Source: Chrysomallon squamiferum
Lineage: Eukaryota; Mollusca; Gastropoda; Neomphalida; Peltospiridae
Direction: 5' to 3'
Assembly (NCBI GenBank): GCA_012295275.1
Contig: CM022669.1
Coordinates: 12,288,980-12,352,979, forward strand
Length of the DNA: 64,000 nt
A model generated the notes under the pieces. That model was given only the letters and a program-made list of their open reading frames with translations. It was not told the DNA's origin and did not search any database. Made by a program: the position numbers and the translations under genes. Below, piece after piece: positions 36,100 through 49,180 of this stretch (position 1 is its first letter; every line of letters begins with the position of its first letter).

Positions 36100-36901
36100 G
36101 TGTTACACTTTCAACATCGCGCTCATTTGAAACTCTTTTATTGATCGGAGACGACCGATGCGAAAAGCCAGCTAGCCGTCACACCTCCTCGGCGAAATTA
36201 TGACGAAAATAACTGGATAACAAAAATTAACACGTACTACATAAACGCGAATCTAAGTGCGCTACACACGAACACGTGCTAGTGACAGGCAACTGACAAC
36301 TGGCATGGGGCTATCGACATAACGAATTCGAATTTTTTTTTTTTTTTTTTTTTTTTTTACATCAGTTTACTCGAAATTGATACAGCGCCTGCTATCGACG
36401 CCGAAAATCTACGCTAGCAGACGACAACAGACGGAAAGAAAAGCAGTGTAATTTATGGAACGTCTGAAATGGAAATCCGTTATCTCTAGCCGCCACGTAA
36501 TCACCAACGTTTCAACAGGACAGATTTAATATCTGAACGAAAGAATGAGTCGACTGCCCGCCTGTATCACTCCTCCGTGACGTCTGCTTTATCTGGCTGT
36601 GACCCAAATTCCGTAACACAGTCAGCGAAGTTAGCTACAGAGGATAGTAGAGTAGTGCACATCTCCTAGGCGGACACGAAACAAAGAAGACTTATTATTC
36701 TAAAGCTCCTTTCATTCTCCCTCTCCGAGTTTCTTTTGTGTCCGTAGTAGTCAGTGAATATTTACTTAATGTACCGAGGGATTTGTTCGTTCAATATGCA
36801 GGAAGCCGTTTGTGCTCGGGATGTTTTATATCGGTTGCGTACTGCTTACGAAGATATTTGATTACTGAGAACACAAAACGACTGGCGAAAGAAAACAGCC
36901 G
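36100..36901 (+). promoter_or_regulatory. CpG-retaining block with a candidate 5' UTR exon ending in a strong donor
   Basis: This 800-base stretch is far less AT-rich than its surroundings and has many CG dinucleotides. It ends with cagccg followed by gtgagtaat, a strong donor at 36902. A short reading frame of 21 codons (36796-36861, starting MQEAVCARDV) lies just upstream, as short upstream frames often do in 5' UTRs. I infer a promoter plus first exon of a plus-strand gene. The next plus-strand gene is the LicD gene, whose leader has its acceptor at 54799; that link is inference. Confidence 0.35.
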
Positions 36902-38089
36902 GTGAGTAATCTCTTAGTGTAGTGTGGGAGAATATTTATTTTTATATATATATATATAGCAGGTTTCGGTGGATTTTTTTTTTTTTTTTTTAAAAATTTA
37001 TTTAATGTTTAATTAATTAATTTTAAAACTATTATTTACACATCACAAATCCCCCAAAATTCTGAACTAAATCCACGGAAGTATTTTTTTTTTTTTTTTT
37101 ATTTAAACTTTCCAGTGCTTTTCTGTTGTGTATTTTAAGATCCTACTTCAGCCTCTGTTTATCAGGATGACATGAATTTTATTATAAAGTCTCTGGTAGA
37201 AAATAAGGAAGAATGTTAAGAATGCAGCTAGCTGTATAACATTATCTAAAGTTCAACTATTTTAGACTGTATTTTTATCAGAGTGTCAGCAGTGAAAAAT
37301 TACGTGTATTTTTTTTGGAGTAAAAAAAAAATCATAAATAAAATGTTAAAAATGCACAACATTACGCATTAAACTTCTCTGCTTATCAACGCACGCACGC
37401 ACGCAGTCACGGACACACATAATTGTCATATGTGGATAATTACATACATACATAATAGCGTTATGTTTTTTATTTGTTTGTGTATGTTATATATTTATGT
37501 ATGTGCATGTGTGTGTGTTATATATATGTATGTATTTATTTTGTATGTATATATCAAAAATATAAATAAACATGCACACAGAGATAATTTAAATAGGAGA
37601 TAGAAACATGCATGTGAAACACGTACACCCATCCATCCATATAAAACAATTTACCAATTCATATTTTAAACAACAGCTGTGTGTCATATAAAATATCCAT
37701 ACACGTAAATCAACTAAAAATGCATGGAAATTATTTTTCTGTTGCAAATGCAACATCTGGAACGAGTACCTTGATCATTTATTTAATCCAATGATTCATT
37801 TTATTTTTGTATATTGCTATAGGCAAAGTAGCAGCTTTTCTTTCTTTACCAGTTAAAAATAGATGTTACTGAAGTTTAATTATGATGGTACTGAAACGTA
37901 TATTGTATGCTCTGACATTGTTCTTTTATTTGCTATAGCTGACAATTCTTTTATAATAATAATAGATGACAATAAAAAGATGACTAAAGGCTTCCCTCTT
38001 CCATTTTTCCCTTTTTTAACGGTAATATCGTGTTGTTCTCCGAAATAAAAAGTAAACGATGAAAAACTGATTAAATTGTTTAAACGTTG

Positions 38090-38330
38090 AACTACCAATG
38101 CCGGATTTAGTCATAAACTAAACAAGCTACAATTCAGAGCTTCACAATTAGCAGGGGGCTCAAGAAATAAATATGCCGAAAAAGTTCAGTATAAATATTT
38201 TGACACAGAAAACGTTTCTTTTTTAAATTTAAATTTATGTAAAAAAAAAAAATTTTATCAAAAGGTTTCCAAAATTTAGGTACATTAGGGATTCATAATG
38301 TCTAAACGCGACACTGCCGAACAAGAACCT
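38090..38330. mobile_element. Degenerate DNA-transposon-like repeat (hAT-type non-autonomous element suspected)
   Basis: The phrase caatgccggatttagtcataaac and the following text (acaagctacaattcagagc, then ttagcagggggctcaag) have the look of the end of a widespread non-autonomous element. A weak reverse match (acactgccg) lies near 38309-38317 and could be the other end. Assignment is from memory of similar repeats and is tentative. Confidence 0.3.
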
Positions 38331-40560
38331 CTTGAATGATAACTTTTTTTTTATTCTTTTCTATTTATTTTTCATTCTGTTTGCTTGGACCAGCACATGC
38401 AATTAATGAAAAAAGGAAAAAAAGTATCGATATTGTGCAATCTCTTTAGCATTTCAGATTTGTGAATAAGACACGCATTACATTTATTCCTTTTTATGAC
38501 TCTTAGTCAGGTAAGAAATGTAATGCATACTTCAAGGTTGGCAACGTTTACGATTGAAAGACATTATGCAGTTTTTTAAGTTATATTTCAAAATAATTCA
38601 CAACAGCTTTCTTCATTTTTGTTAGGCATTATTACCGCTGAAGATTCACACACGTATGCACAAACATACAGACACGCCCGTACATGTAAGTCCATTACTC
38701 TTTGTGACTGTCATGTTTTAGCGACAATACTGTTTAAAACACATGTACCTTTACAATTAATACAACAACATCAATGAAGTACAATAGCAACAGAAATAAT
38801 AAAGAAATTGTGTGGCTAAATGAATAAACAGATTTCTTAATAGGCAAGACAAAACCAGCAAACTGTAAAAAGGAGGTCCATACCGCGCTATTATTTGTGC
38901 AGTTCGTAATAAATGTTAGCTGGATACGAAGGCTGAGTATGTACATACAAATGTCTAAAGCTTATCCAAGACAAAACATGTATAAAACATTACCTATGTA
39001 TAATTCAAGATAAATAAAAAAGGACTTTGAACTAGAAATGTTAAACAAAACACACCCACATATACATTTATGCATTTTTATATATATATATTTTTTTATA
39101 TTTCTGCCTGTTGAAATAGTTAACGAAATAGCCTTAGGGTTGAGTTACGTACAAGCTTCCTTGATACTTCGCCGCAGAAACTGTCACATTTATATACTCA
39201 CTAATTATTTGTAATGCTAATTTAAATGATCTTATAGGGGTTTGTTCAGACCGTCTTTACTTTTGTTTTCTTTTTACCGTTGACAGTATCATCCTAATCA
39301 AAAATATTATATATATATACATACATAAACAGACACATACACACATACACAGTTTTGTGTGTTTGTTAGCGTGCTTCTTGCATTATGTGAGAGAGTGTAT
39401 GGTTTTAATTACATATCATTATTTCTACCTATTACGGTACATAACCCGTACGAATGCACCTTTTGTTTTACATTATCTTTGTCTACATTATGTGTGTATA
39501 TAGGTTATCAGAGTTTAATTTCAAATCAGAAACTGGGTTAATGCCGGAATAATGGAAAGTTCAGTGACAGCGAAAAAGCTTTTCAGGTTTGCGCGGACCG
39601 GCCGAGTTCATGTCAACCTGAATGCGATGTTAACAAGAGCAGCTAACACCGGCTGATCTTCATTAACCACCCAGGTTATTACGTGTCTTGTATCATGCAA
39701 TTAAAATGCAACGTTTTTGTTCTTCTTTCCTCTGGTTCTGAATGCAGTATTACAAAATTTGTGAATTTGTGATTTAGGAGAAACGAAATCAGTATACACA
39801 TTTAACAACGCCTCAGCAGTATGTTGATATTAATAATGACTGATTGATTAGTTGTGTGACTTCTTCGTTTGCAGTATGCAGTGACAGAATGACAGATGAC
39901 TGCACTGTCCGTCGTATGTATCTGTCTCGTTGTGAAGCACTGGTTGGAACGAGTTATAGTAGTTCGTAGGGCGTCCCAGTAAGAAAGATTATATCAAAAT
40001 ATATGCAAATATTGTGGATTATAATAAATAAATAAATGAATAAATAAGTAATAGCTAGATAGACAGATGATAGATAGATAAATAACTTAATAAATAAATA
40101 AATAAGACGATGATAATAATACAGTCAGTAGCTAAATTATACGTATCCAAATATAACAAACCCAAATTTGAAAACAGTATTTTCCAAAACATAATACATA
40201 ATTTTTTTTAACTAAATCATATATTAACTAATATGCTAGTTTAATAAAAAAAAAAAAAAAAAAAAAAGTCCTTATTCTCAGACCTACGTATGCCTAAACA
40301 GTGCAGCTGGTGCCTGGATGCGTTCTCAGAACCTAACAATTTTAATAGCAACCGCATAGCCATTTTGCCACCTTAATGACAAATTATGAATCCTATCTTG
40401 ATGTTTTCTGCTCTAAGCAAAGCTATATTGCAACATGGAACCAGATCTCCCGTCGTTTTCATGAAAACTTTATTAGGTACGAGCACGAAAATAATTTGAA
40501 CAAATCGGCAGACTCGATGAAATTGAAGTAATTACCAACATCGATTATTGTTCTTCTTTC

Positions 40561-40591
<31 letters not shown>

Positions 40592-40999
40592 AATTTCGTA
40601 ATCTGAATTCAATAATCACAGTGGCGTGACGATGTATTGAGCGTAACTACAATTACCGTATCAGCGGCAACTAAACTTTTCGGATATTAATAATTGCATA
40701 AATAATTCAAGACTTTAAAATCACCGTGGAATAACGATAAAGGAATGAATGATCGAATGAATATTTGTTTTTGACACCTCGGCGCATTCTAGCGCTGACT
40801 GTTATTAGATGTCACTCGTACAGTTCTACTATAACAACGAAATGAAACAGGAAATCCGAAGCCATTGCTTATCGATTAGCAGTAATGGATATTTTTGCAC
40901 GCACTTTTTCAGTAGCTAATAAAGAACATACCACAGCCTTTGATTAAATCTGTGATGGAGCAATAGTTGGACAGGGAAATAGCCTAACAAGCACAACAA

Positions 41000-41080
41000 A
41001 GGGGGAATTGATCATGTGATCTGCTACACCTCAGGCCGCCGCTCTAACCACATACCTTCCAGACGGTATCGAGATTTCGT
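41000..41080 (-). mobile_element. Degenerate tRNA-derived SINE head
   Basis: Read on the minus strand, the segment gives a box A-like tgtggttagagcgg followed about 35 bases later by a box B-like agatcacatgatcaattccc. This matches the D-arm to T-arm layout of tRNA-derived SINEs. The box B core has lost the standard GTTCGA (it reads GATCAA), so the copy is probably dead. The tail and target duplications are not clear. Confidence 0.45.
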
Positions 41081-41736
41081 AGAGCGTTTGAAGAAAACGA
41101 AGATTCCAGCTAATGTCTCTAAAGAGATAAAATTGATGACAGTTCTTTATGGAATCGATATTAGTTAATTTGGGACTTCTGGGCAACAGAACAGGTCATC
41201 TCCGTACAAGAAAACTGGTTCGTTTGAAACCCTTCAGCAAATGTTGTGAAACAGATCGAAATACCAAGTCCTTAGATATAAATGAGTAGAAGTAGAAAAG
41301 TCATTTCTTACCAGTTTTAATGCTATTCTGTCTGTATATCTATTGGTCCACGTTTTTTTTTTTTTTTTCTTTCTTTATTTTTTTTTTTTATAACTGTACG
41401 TTTATGAAAATTAAAATATATGTATACATTACATTTTATATAATGCTAAAAATTTTTTAAAAAAATCCTGTTGAAAGAAAATATGACATCCCAGATTTGT
41501 TCAACAACATCGCCATTTTGTCATCCACTGTTGGAAATAATAATGTTATTTTACAGGGGCTAACAAAGACAGTAATAATATAGATTGCTTTACCTGTTTT
41601 TTTTTTTTTTTTTTATTTCACCGAGTTCTCAGCTACGTTGTTGCAAATATAATATTGATATATATTTTTATAATCTTCAAGAGTCTTAACTTTGAGAGAG
41701 AAAGTTATTGATAAACTTACAGAGAAAGAGCGAGCG

Positions 41737-41739
<3 letters not shown>

Positions 41740-41814
<75 letters not shown>
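41740..41814. repeat. (GA)n microsatellite left of the inverted-repeat element
   Basis: About 37 units, preceded by gcgagcgag and followed by tgtgtgtg. Confidence 0.95.
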
Positions 41815-41816
<2 letters not shown>

Positions 41817-41833
41817 TGTGTGAAATATATATA

Positions 41834-42513
41834 CAGTATACCCTCACCTATTCGCGGTTCCCCATTCGCGGCCCCGTATATTCGCGGGTTAGGCTCTTAA
41901 CCCTATCGCATTGTATGCTGGTATACCAGGCGAGCGTCATAACGTCATAAAAACAAATGCTCGGTAAACCGCACAAACAATATCAAATTTTTTCAATTAT
42001 TATTGCAATACAGTACGTATTTTTTTTATAAATGCATACACTGTATATACAGTGCATATTTTTTGTGACCGTGTATTAATAATGTTTTTAATTGCACTGT
42101 ATTTATCTGTCTGTTTTGCCTTTAAATTTGTTCCACTTTCTGTCAATTCTAATACATATGTTGTACGCATAGAAAATGACTTTACGGTGCAGTAATACAG
42201 TATGGGTAACTTTGCTATGCGGTGTTACTGTCCTCCTGTACTTACGTTTCTTTCTGATTAAAATATTGTTTCAGTACAAAATTAAAATGTGTTTACATTA
42301 TCATTACTACATTAGTGAAATACATAACTGCATGCAATATTACTTTATTACTGTATTAATGAGTAAGAGTGTCTTTAGAAAGTGTTTGGGAAGCATTTAG
42401 TACCGTATATAATCTCATAATAGACGTTTTAAAACTGCATCCAATAATCGCGGTTTTTCGCTATTCGCGGTGGGGTAAAGAACGTAACCCCCGCGAATAG
42501 CGAGGGAATACTG
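41834..42513. mobile_element. Non-autonomous inverted-repeat DNA transposon, 680 bp, TA-flanked (Tc1/mariner or pogo type)
   Basis: The left end reads cagtataccctcacctattc and the right end, on the opposite strand, reads cagtattccctcgctattc. These are terminal inverted repeats of about 25-30 bases, continuing into gcgg-rich sequence. Both ends are bordered by TA (41832-41833 and 42514-42515), the target duplication of the Tc1/mariner/pogo superfamily. The interior has no transposase; its longest frame (74 codons at 42176) is low-quality. It would need a transposase supplied by another copy. It sits inside an (AT)n tract between two (GA)n arrays. Confidence 0.85.
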
Positions 42514-42623
<110 letters not shown>

Positions 42624-43547
42624 AAACTGAGCAAACTGTTGTTGGAATAATTGAAATCATCATAAAAAACAACCTTTTTTTTTGAAATTGCAGTTTTAAA
42701 AAGTCAATAGCTATAAGTGTTGTATAATGTCAGAAAATAGAAATAGAAAAAATGTTAAGAACACTGAAAAAGAAACAAAGTTTGAAGAGAGTATCAGTAC
42801 ATAAAAATGATCAAGTATCACTTGGGATTTTAGTCTGTTGATCAGGAACTGATCTGGGAATTATAGCATTAATTAAAGATTTTTGTTAGTTGTCATAGTA
42901 ATTCAGTTTCGATTGATGTTTTGAAATTGTGCATTATAAATTAAAAAAAAAAAAAAAGAAAGAAAGAAAAGAAGAAAAAAAAAGAAAAAATAATAACAAT
43001 AAAAAATAAAAAAAAAATAAAATTGTGTTAGAAATTATAAAGAATAGCTCCAACTTTTTTTAATAATAACTTTGTTTCGGTGTATTGACGTGATCCATAA
43101 ATTATATAGTGTGTATTGAACTTTTTCATACATAACGCTTGAAAACCTATTTACCTTACCATGACGACAAATACAACCTCATTATCGATATGTTCACATG
43201 ATATCTGTAATAGCTTTCTTTTCTTCTTCTTCTTTTTTTTTTCTCTTTCTTTTGTTTCTTATATTTTAAAATGAGCCAAGAACCCGTGTTGCGGTCGAAC
43301 CTGAATGTTTGATGTAAAGAGTTATAAACGATTTATGATATAACTCGTTGAAGTGAAGTTCTGTATGTAATGAAAGAAACAACCATTTCACAGAATATCG
43401 TTCAATTTAGAACATGGAGATAGTCAAGAAACACAAAAAATAATTAACAACAGCAGCAACAACACCATCACCACCAACAAAACACAATAAAAAACAACAA
43501 CAACAACAAAAAACAAACAACAACAAATCTGTATTACAACTAGTACC

Positions 43548-43960
43548 GCTACTGTTATTATTATTACTATTATTACAACTACTACATCTACTCCTCCTCC
43601 TCCTCCTACTACTACATCAACCACTAAATTAAATGTGTATTTATTAGTGTTGAAATATATAACAATTCCGACATTTTAATCGTTTTAAACTGTACTACAA
43701 CTACTACTGCAATAACCACTGTTTCTACTACTATTACTACTATTACTGCTACTACTACTACTACTACTACTGCTTCGACAACTACTACTAAAATGACCAC
43801 TGCTTCTATTACTACTACTATTATTACTACTACTGCTATTACTGATACTACTACTACTACTATTACTACTATTATTGCTACTACTACTACTACTACTAGG
43901 TCTACTAGTACGACTGCAACTACAACTGCTACAACTAATACTAGTACACTCAGTACTATT
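43548..43960. repeat. ACT/ATT triplet-rich zone
   Basis: About 400 bases built mainly from act, att, gct and cac triplets, interrupted at 43622-43690 by non-repeat sequence. V/I/Y-rich frames on the other strand are by-products. Confidence 0.85.
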
Positions 43961-44589
43961 ATTTAATCAACCACATTAAATGTGCAATTTAGCTGAGTTG
44001 AAATAATTTGGCTTGAGTTTTTTTTAAGCAACTTGCTTTAATCAGGTCACTGAAAGTTACCTTAGCAAATCGTCCAGATCCCTATGCTGTGCCAAGGAAT
44101 ACGTACTTAAACTTTATTTATATAAAATGTTTATTTCCGATCTAATCGCATGACCTTAACCACTCAGTAAACATGCGCTTAATACTTCAAGGCAATATCA
44201 CTTTGATGTGAAATAGTACTAGAGGATAGTAATTATAAATAAATAAATAAACAGAATAAAAATTAATCAAAAAAAAAAAAAAAAAAAAAATGTTTTAAAT
44301 AGGTAGGTAGGATGATAGAGAGGTAGATCGATATAAATCTGTATGTATATATCGATACAAAGAGACGAAGATAATAAAGATAATAACGATAACAACGATA
44401 ATGATAATAATAATAAAGGTAAATCGAAAATTTAGAACAGTAATATATCATGTTGCATAAATATTTTGATACTTCAACTGCACGAACATTAATTTTACGT
44501 GCCAATATATATATATATATATATATATTGTATTATATCACAGTCAGTTATGATATAGCAAGACGTATTTTAAATCTAATTATTATAAA

Positions 44590-45220
44590 CTTCAGCCGAC
44601 AAACATCAATAATTCCATGTCCTCATCCAGGGAGGGTGCCGTCACATACGAACAATCATTGAGAGACCCGCACAAACGGCAAGTTACCAGCACACTTCCT
44701 GGTCTTATTGAAGTATTACACTGCAGCAGACGTTTTGTGAAATGCTGCACAAGCTACTTGCTTAATGCTGCGAAAAACGCTCGACAGCTTTGTTCGTCTG
44801 CCATTTAGTACGCGCGTTATTTGTTTCTTTTTCGTCTGCTTCGAATGACGTACGCCGACTTTCTCTTCTAGATTTTTAGCTTTGTAATTGTTCATCCAAG
44901 AAGAACAGGTTCGTACAATTTTACTTCGTCTTCTTTTAATGTTGATTTTGTTATTTTTAATAAGCTTTCTGCCTGTCTGGTCTTGAAGCATAAAAATATT
45001 TCTTTTCAGATGGTAGTATTTAAACGAGCAGTTTGCAGTTATTTATAGAATGAACGATGCACATCTTGAGCGGCGAGTAAAAACGAACTGTTCAGTTGAG
45101 TTCGTGCTGTTAAAACGGAATCATTGATATTTGTAGGTTGTCACGTTGCAAGCTAGCTGTGTCATTAACGTGTACAACAATACTTAAGCGCTGTTTTCAA
45201 CGAACTTAGAACCAGATTTG
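44590..45220. other. CpG-retaining unique block with overlapping chance frames
   Basis: More balanced composition than its surroundings, with many CG dinucleotides. A 63-codon plus-strand frame (44617-44808) and a 91-codon minus-strand frame (44716-44991) overlap. Neither shows a domain I recognise or clear splice sites. It could be a decayed mobile element or a regulatory block. Confidence 0.3.
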
Positions 45221-45324
45221 AAATTTTATCAACAAATAGTTAAGTGTAATGGGTATTTAATAATTACAATGGTATCAGTAACGGGAAAATTGTGATTAAA
45301 ACGACATGTATACTGCTAGTTTCT

Positions 45325-45360
45325 ACTACTACTACTACTACTAGTAGTAGTAGTAGTAGT
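45325..45360. repeat. Perfect 36-bp palindrome made of ACT/AGT triplets
   Basis: The left arm (act)6 meets the right arm (agt)6 at a central actagt. Single strands can fold into a loop-less hairpin or the duplex into a cruciform. Confidence 0.93.
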
Positions 45361-46156
45361 GGTAGTAGTAATATGTAAATGTAGAGGTATACCAGAGTTA
45401 ATAAACTCTTCACTAACCTTAGTAAACGTAAAATTGTACACTAAAAAACCTTAATAAATGCTTTAAACTGTACTTGAGATTTGTGCAAAATTATAATAAA
45501 TACCGTAAAAATTGTACAGACAAAGAAAAAAAAAAAAATTAACCTGTGCGTCCATGTTGGTTGCATTTTCCGGTTACAGGACTGTCTACCAACAAAACGT
45601 TGATAGGAATGTAATATAATAAAAATAGTCAAGTGGTTAAATAAAAATAAAAATAAGAATAAAATGAAATATACAAGTAGTAATAAATTGTAGTAAAAGA
45701 ATTTTCCAGAGTATTGGTATCATGCAATTCTGGCTTTTTTTTTTTTTTTTAAATATACTGTACTCTTCTTTTCAATTTTTTTTTTTTTCATTATCTTATT
45801 TAAATATTCATCAAAAGTAAAACTCGAATGAACAGTTATCATTTTACAATATTCGGAATTAACAACTGATTTTAATGTCTTCAGCGTTGATATCAGTAAG
45901 CAAAGTGGTAATCGGATTATGCTATTTAGAAAAGACGGTTGACATATTAAATGCTAACTAAGAGAAAATGAAAAATATGTAACCAAAGTCAGTGGTTTTC
46001 ATGGAAACGGCAGTTAGAAAAGATTGTAGCTTAAGGTGTAGTCATGGTAATAGCTTTCTGAAGACGTATGTGCTAATCATTTTATATTATCATGTCTGAA
46101 GTGAAATACATTTCAGTTTACATACAGATCTTTTCTTCCTATTTTATTTATATTTA

Positions 46157-46180
46157 ATAATAATAATAATAATAATGATG

Positions 46181-46242
<62 letters not shown>
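46157..46242. repeat. (AAT)n microsatellite
   Basis: About 28 units with one gatgat interruption. Confidence 0.93.
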
Positions 46243-46596
46243 TATTATTATAAAATAATACTAATCCTATTAAAAATACTAATGAATAATACTAAAACTG
46301 AAACTGCTAATTCTACCACTACTTCTACTGCTACTATGAATAATAAAAAATAAAATAAAAAAATGATAATAATAATAATATTATTATTATAATAGAAACG
46401 TGCTGAAAGTATGATAAAAGTAATAAAGCAGATATAATACTGAAAATAAAGACATTTTGTGATCTTCCAAGAAAACAGTGTTCTATTTTGCCCAGTGTAT
46501 ATATTTAAAATATAAAAAAAGATTGTGTCAATATTTATATTTGTCGGTTGTTCCTTGTATTTTTGGTATGTATATATGTGTTTGTGTAAATAAATA

Positions 46597-46840
46597 TATA
46601 TACATACAAGCACACACATACACACTTGTATATAGCCTATCATTATTCGGTAGAGTTTTGAACTTTTTGTTTTCAAACGTGTGTTTCCATGATGATTTAC
46701 CTATTTAATCAAAACATAAAACTATCGTGCATTTTACACAGCTCAGACAATGTTCACACATATATTACGGCCATGTGATCCAAGTTTGTTATTGTTTTAG
46801 TTATAAAGCTGCAGACAATTTTAATGAACGAAAGGTGTAA
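46597..46840. repeat. Dispersed repeat, copy 1 of 2
   Basis: Shares about 240 bases of alignable sequence with 50104-50373. Shared blocks include ttttgttttcaaa, gtttccatgat, caaaacataaaac, cagacaatgttcaca, atgtgatccaag and ttgttttagttataaag. Both copies lie a short way to the right of (AAT)n-type arrays. Confidence 0.85.
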
Positions 46841-47869
46841 TCTAACCTTTCATAATTGCGGTAAGACGTAGAGCCGTATCTGGCTGCAACTCTGATAAGC
46901 AGTAATTATCATGTTTGGAATATACAGTAATTAGTCGCTACATACAGGCATGAATCTTTGTCTCATTTGAAATAAAGAAATTGTCGTCTGGGAAAAAAAA
47001 TAATCTGAAAATAGCATCATTATAAGCTTTAACAGTTCACCATTTGATACCGTTTAACCTTTTGCTCTTCTCCACTCCATCTCGTTAATTATGCAAAAAT
47101 ATTTCAGTATCTCCAGTGTATTAAAATGGAATGATATGTTATCGTATGCATCAGGTGAGGTCACTTCAGCTCAGAACATAATAACGAGGCCAATGATTCA
47201 TTGCTACAGGTAACTTAATATGATCGCATTCGGTCTCACCTCTTTGGTAGGTGAATGAGAACATGAAATGCGACAAGTCGCCCAGAGGTATGTCTGTTAC
47301 GTTAAATTGTACATCAGGAAGTACAACACAACTTCTAGTGAGAACATGAAGTGTCGGTTGATAATGCTTAAAATTTACTACATGTTGTTCTTGTTCATAT
47401 TTTTAGTTTTAATCAAGACTGAAATGTATTTTTGACATCGTTATGTGTAGTAAATAGAACCGAATTCCAAATGTGACACTACTAATGTAATATAATTGAT
47501 CAGTTTTGCGGCACGCTGTATTTTTCAAATACAAATTTTCTGCGATATTTCACAGCTTCAGCGAGTGATTTTAGTGAATAATATTAAAGGAAATGAAACT
47601 GACAGTAAAACTAATTGTCTGAATTATGTGTTAAAGTTACCATCTGTGGAATATTTTAAATATAATATTACAAGCATTCGTCAGCTTTTGTTTCTTTCAA
47701 GTTCAACTACGTATTCCACTGATAAGAGGGCAAGTACGGCTTTGGGATGTGACGTCCTTTGACGTAGTACGGAGACAAATATTGTCTGCAGTATTACTGG
47801 TGTATGACTTGTGACCTGGGGACTTTTGTTTACAGTATAGCGAATTAAAGAAAACACAAGGTCAGTCTT

Positions 47870-48148
47870 ATAGCGAGCGAGTTCGTGGCTAAGAAATCAG
47901 GATTGTTTGATAAATAGGTAGCTTCTCATCGGGTAGAGTTTCGTGAATATATAGAGTTTCGGGAATTGTTGATCATACAGGACGTTGAAGTAGTTACCAG
48001 TTAGCTTGCATATTCCACATTCTAGAGGATCTGGATATCAAAACAACTGAGGATTCAGGCATAGTTCACAAAGCTCAGGCGGTACAGGGTAGTTCGTTCT
48101 ACGCAACAGAAGGAACTGAGGAATTGTGAACCAGCTTTTTCCAGGGAA
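47870..48148 (+). other. Exon-like, CpG-retaining segment ending in a strong donor
   Basis: A low-repeat, more GC-balanced segment is followed by ggaaa and gtaagtatcg (donor at 48149). A second strong donor (gtaagt) lies near 48218. An acceptor-like tttgtttcgcag ends near 48589. No long frame crosses it, so a 5' UTR exon is the best reading. The gene it would belong to is not known; the LicD gene downstream is a candidate. Confidence 0.25.
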
Positions 48149-49083
48149 AGTAAGTATCGTGGAGGATCATCTAGTTGGAACAGTTGGTCAGGCAAGGACG
48201 GCATTTGCTGGGATGAGTAAGTGTAACTCTTTGTTATCAGCAATTGCAGGCACTGTTATAGGGACAACCATCTCATCGGTGACTGTTTTAAAAGAAAACG
48301 CGACATTTGCCCGAATGCGGCGGTTTTATTTCCTACTTCTAGAGGAGAGGAAATATCCCTTTTGAGGCGTGCCGTGTGTGTGTGTGTGCGTGACGGAAGA
48401 ATGTTTTTATCTTCCGCCGGTGAAATATCACTTCTGTCATGACTGTTGATTCGGTCTGCCGAATCCACAAAAAAGCCACGAATTCCCCTGGGCAGGAGGG
48501 GTCTGGGTGGTCAGAGGCGTGTCGTGACAAGCGGGATTAATTACCGCCTCTGCAGCAATAGATAATGTTACTGGCTTTTGTTTCGCAGAATGCTCTGGCG
48601 TCTAGCGGCAAGGATCGAACCGCGTTAACGAATAAAAGATCGGAGTTTTTTTTTGTTGTTTTTTTTATTTGGGAAGAAATGTGGAACGGTTGCTGTCCTT
48701 TGTAAGAGTTCAGGCTGGACCTGGATAACTACTTATATATATATATATATATATAATTTACATATACACAGCTCTGTTCCAGAAATTTCACATCTTAATG
48801 CCCATTTGTTTTGATTAGCAAATGGTACTGACGGTTTAACATCACACAGACTGCGGGAGACGTCGATAAACACCCACAACTGAATGATTAACATTTAACG
48901 GCCTTTCTTTTTTTTTTTCTTTTTTCTTGTAAACATATAATTCGTATATCCACACACATTATTCGTTAAATTAAGCACGTATGTTTTTATGATTAAACAT
49001 CGAAATACCTATACTGTATTATTTCTGTGTATATTAACGATGGAGACAGTAGCTGTAAACAAGTTTTTTTACGAAGTAGAAAG

Positions 49084-49131
49084 AACAACAACAACAAAAA
49101 CAACAACAACAACAACAACAACAACACACGA

Positions 49132-49180
<49 letters not shown>

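Noticed and set aside
48600-48612. Box B-like ggttcgatcc on the minus strand, suggesting a tRNA or SINE
   Set aside because: No box A at a suitable distance and no cloverleaf can be drawn.
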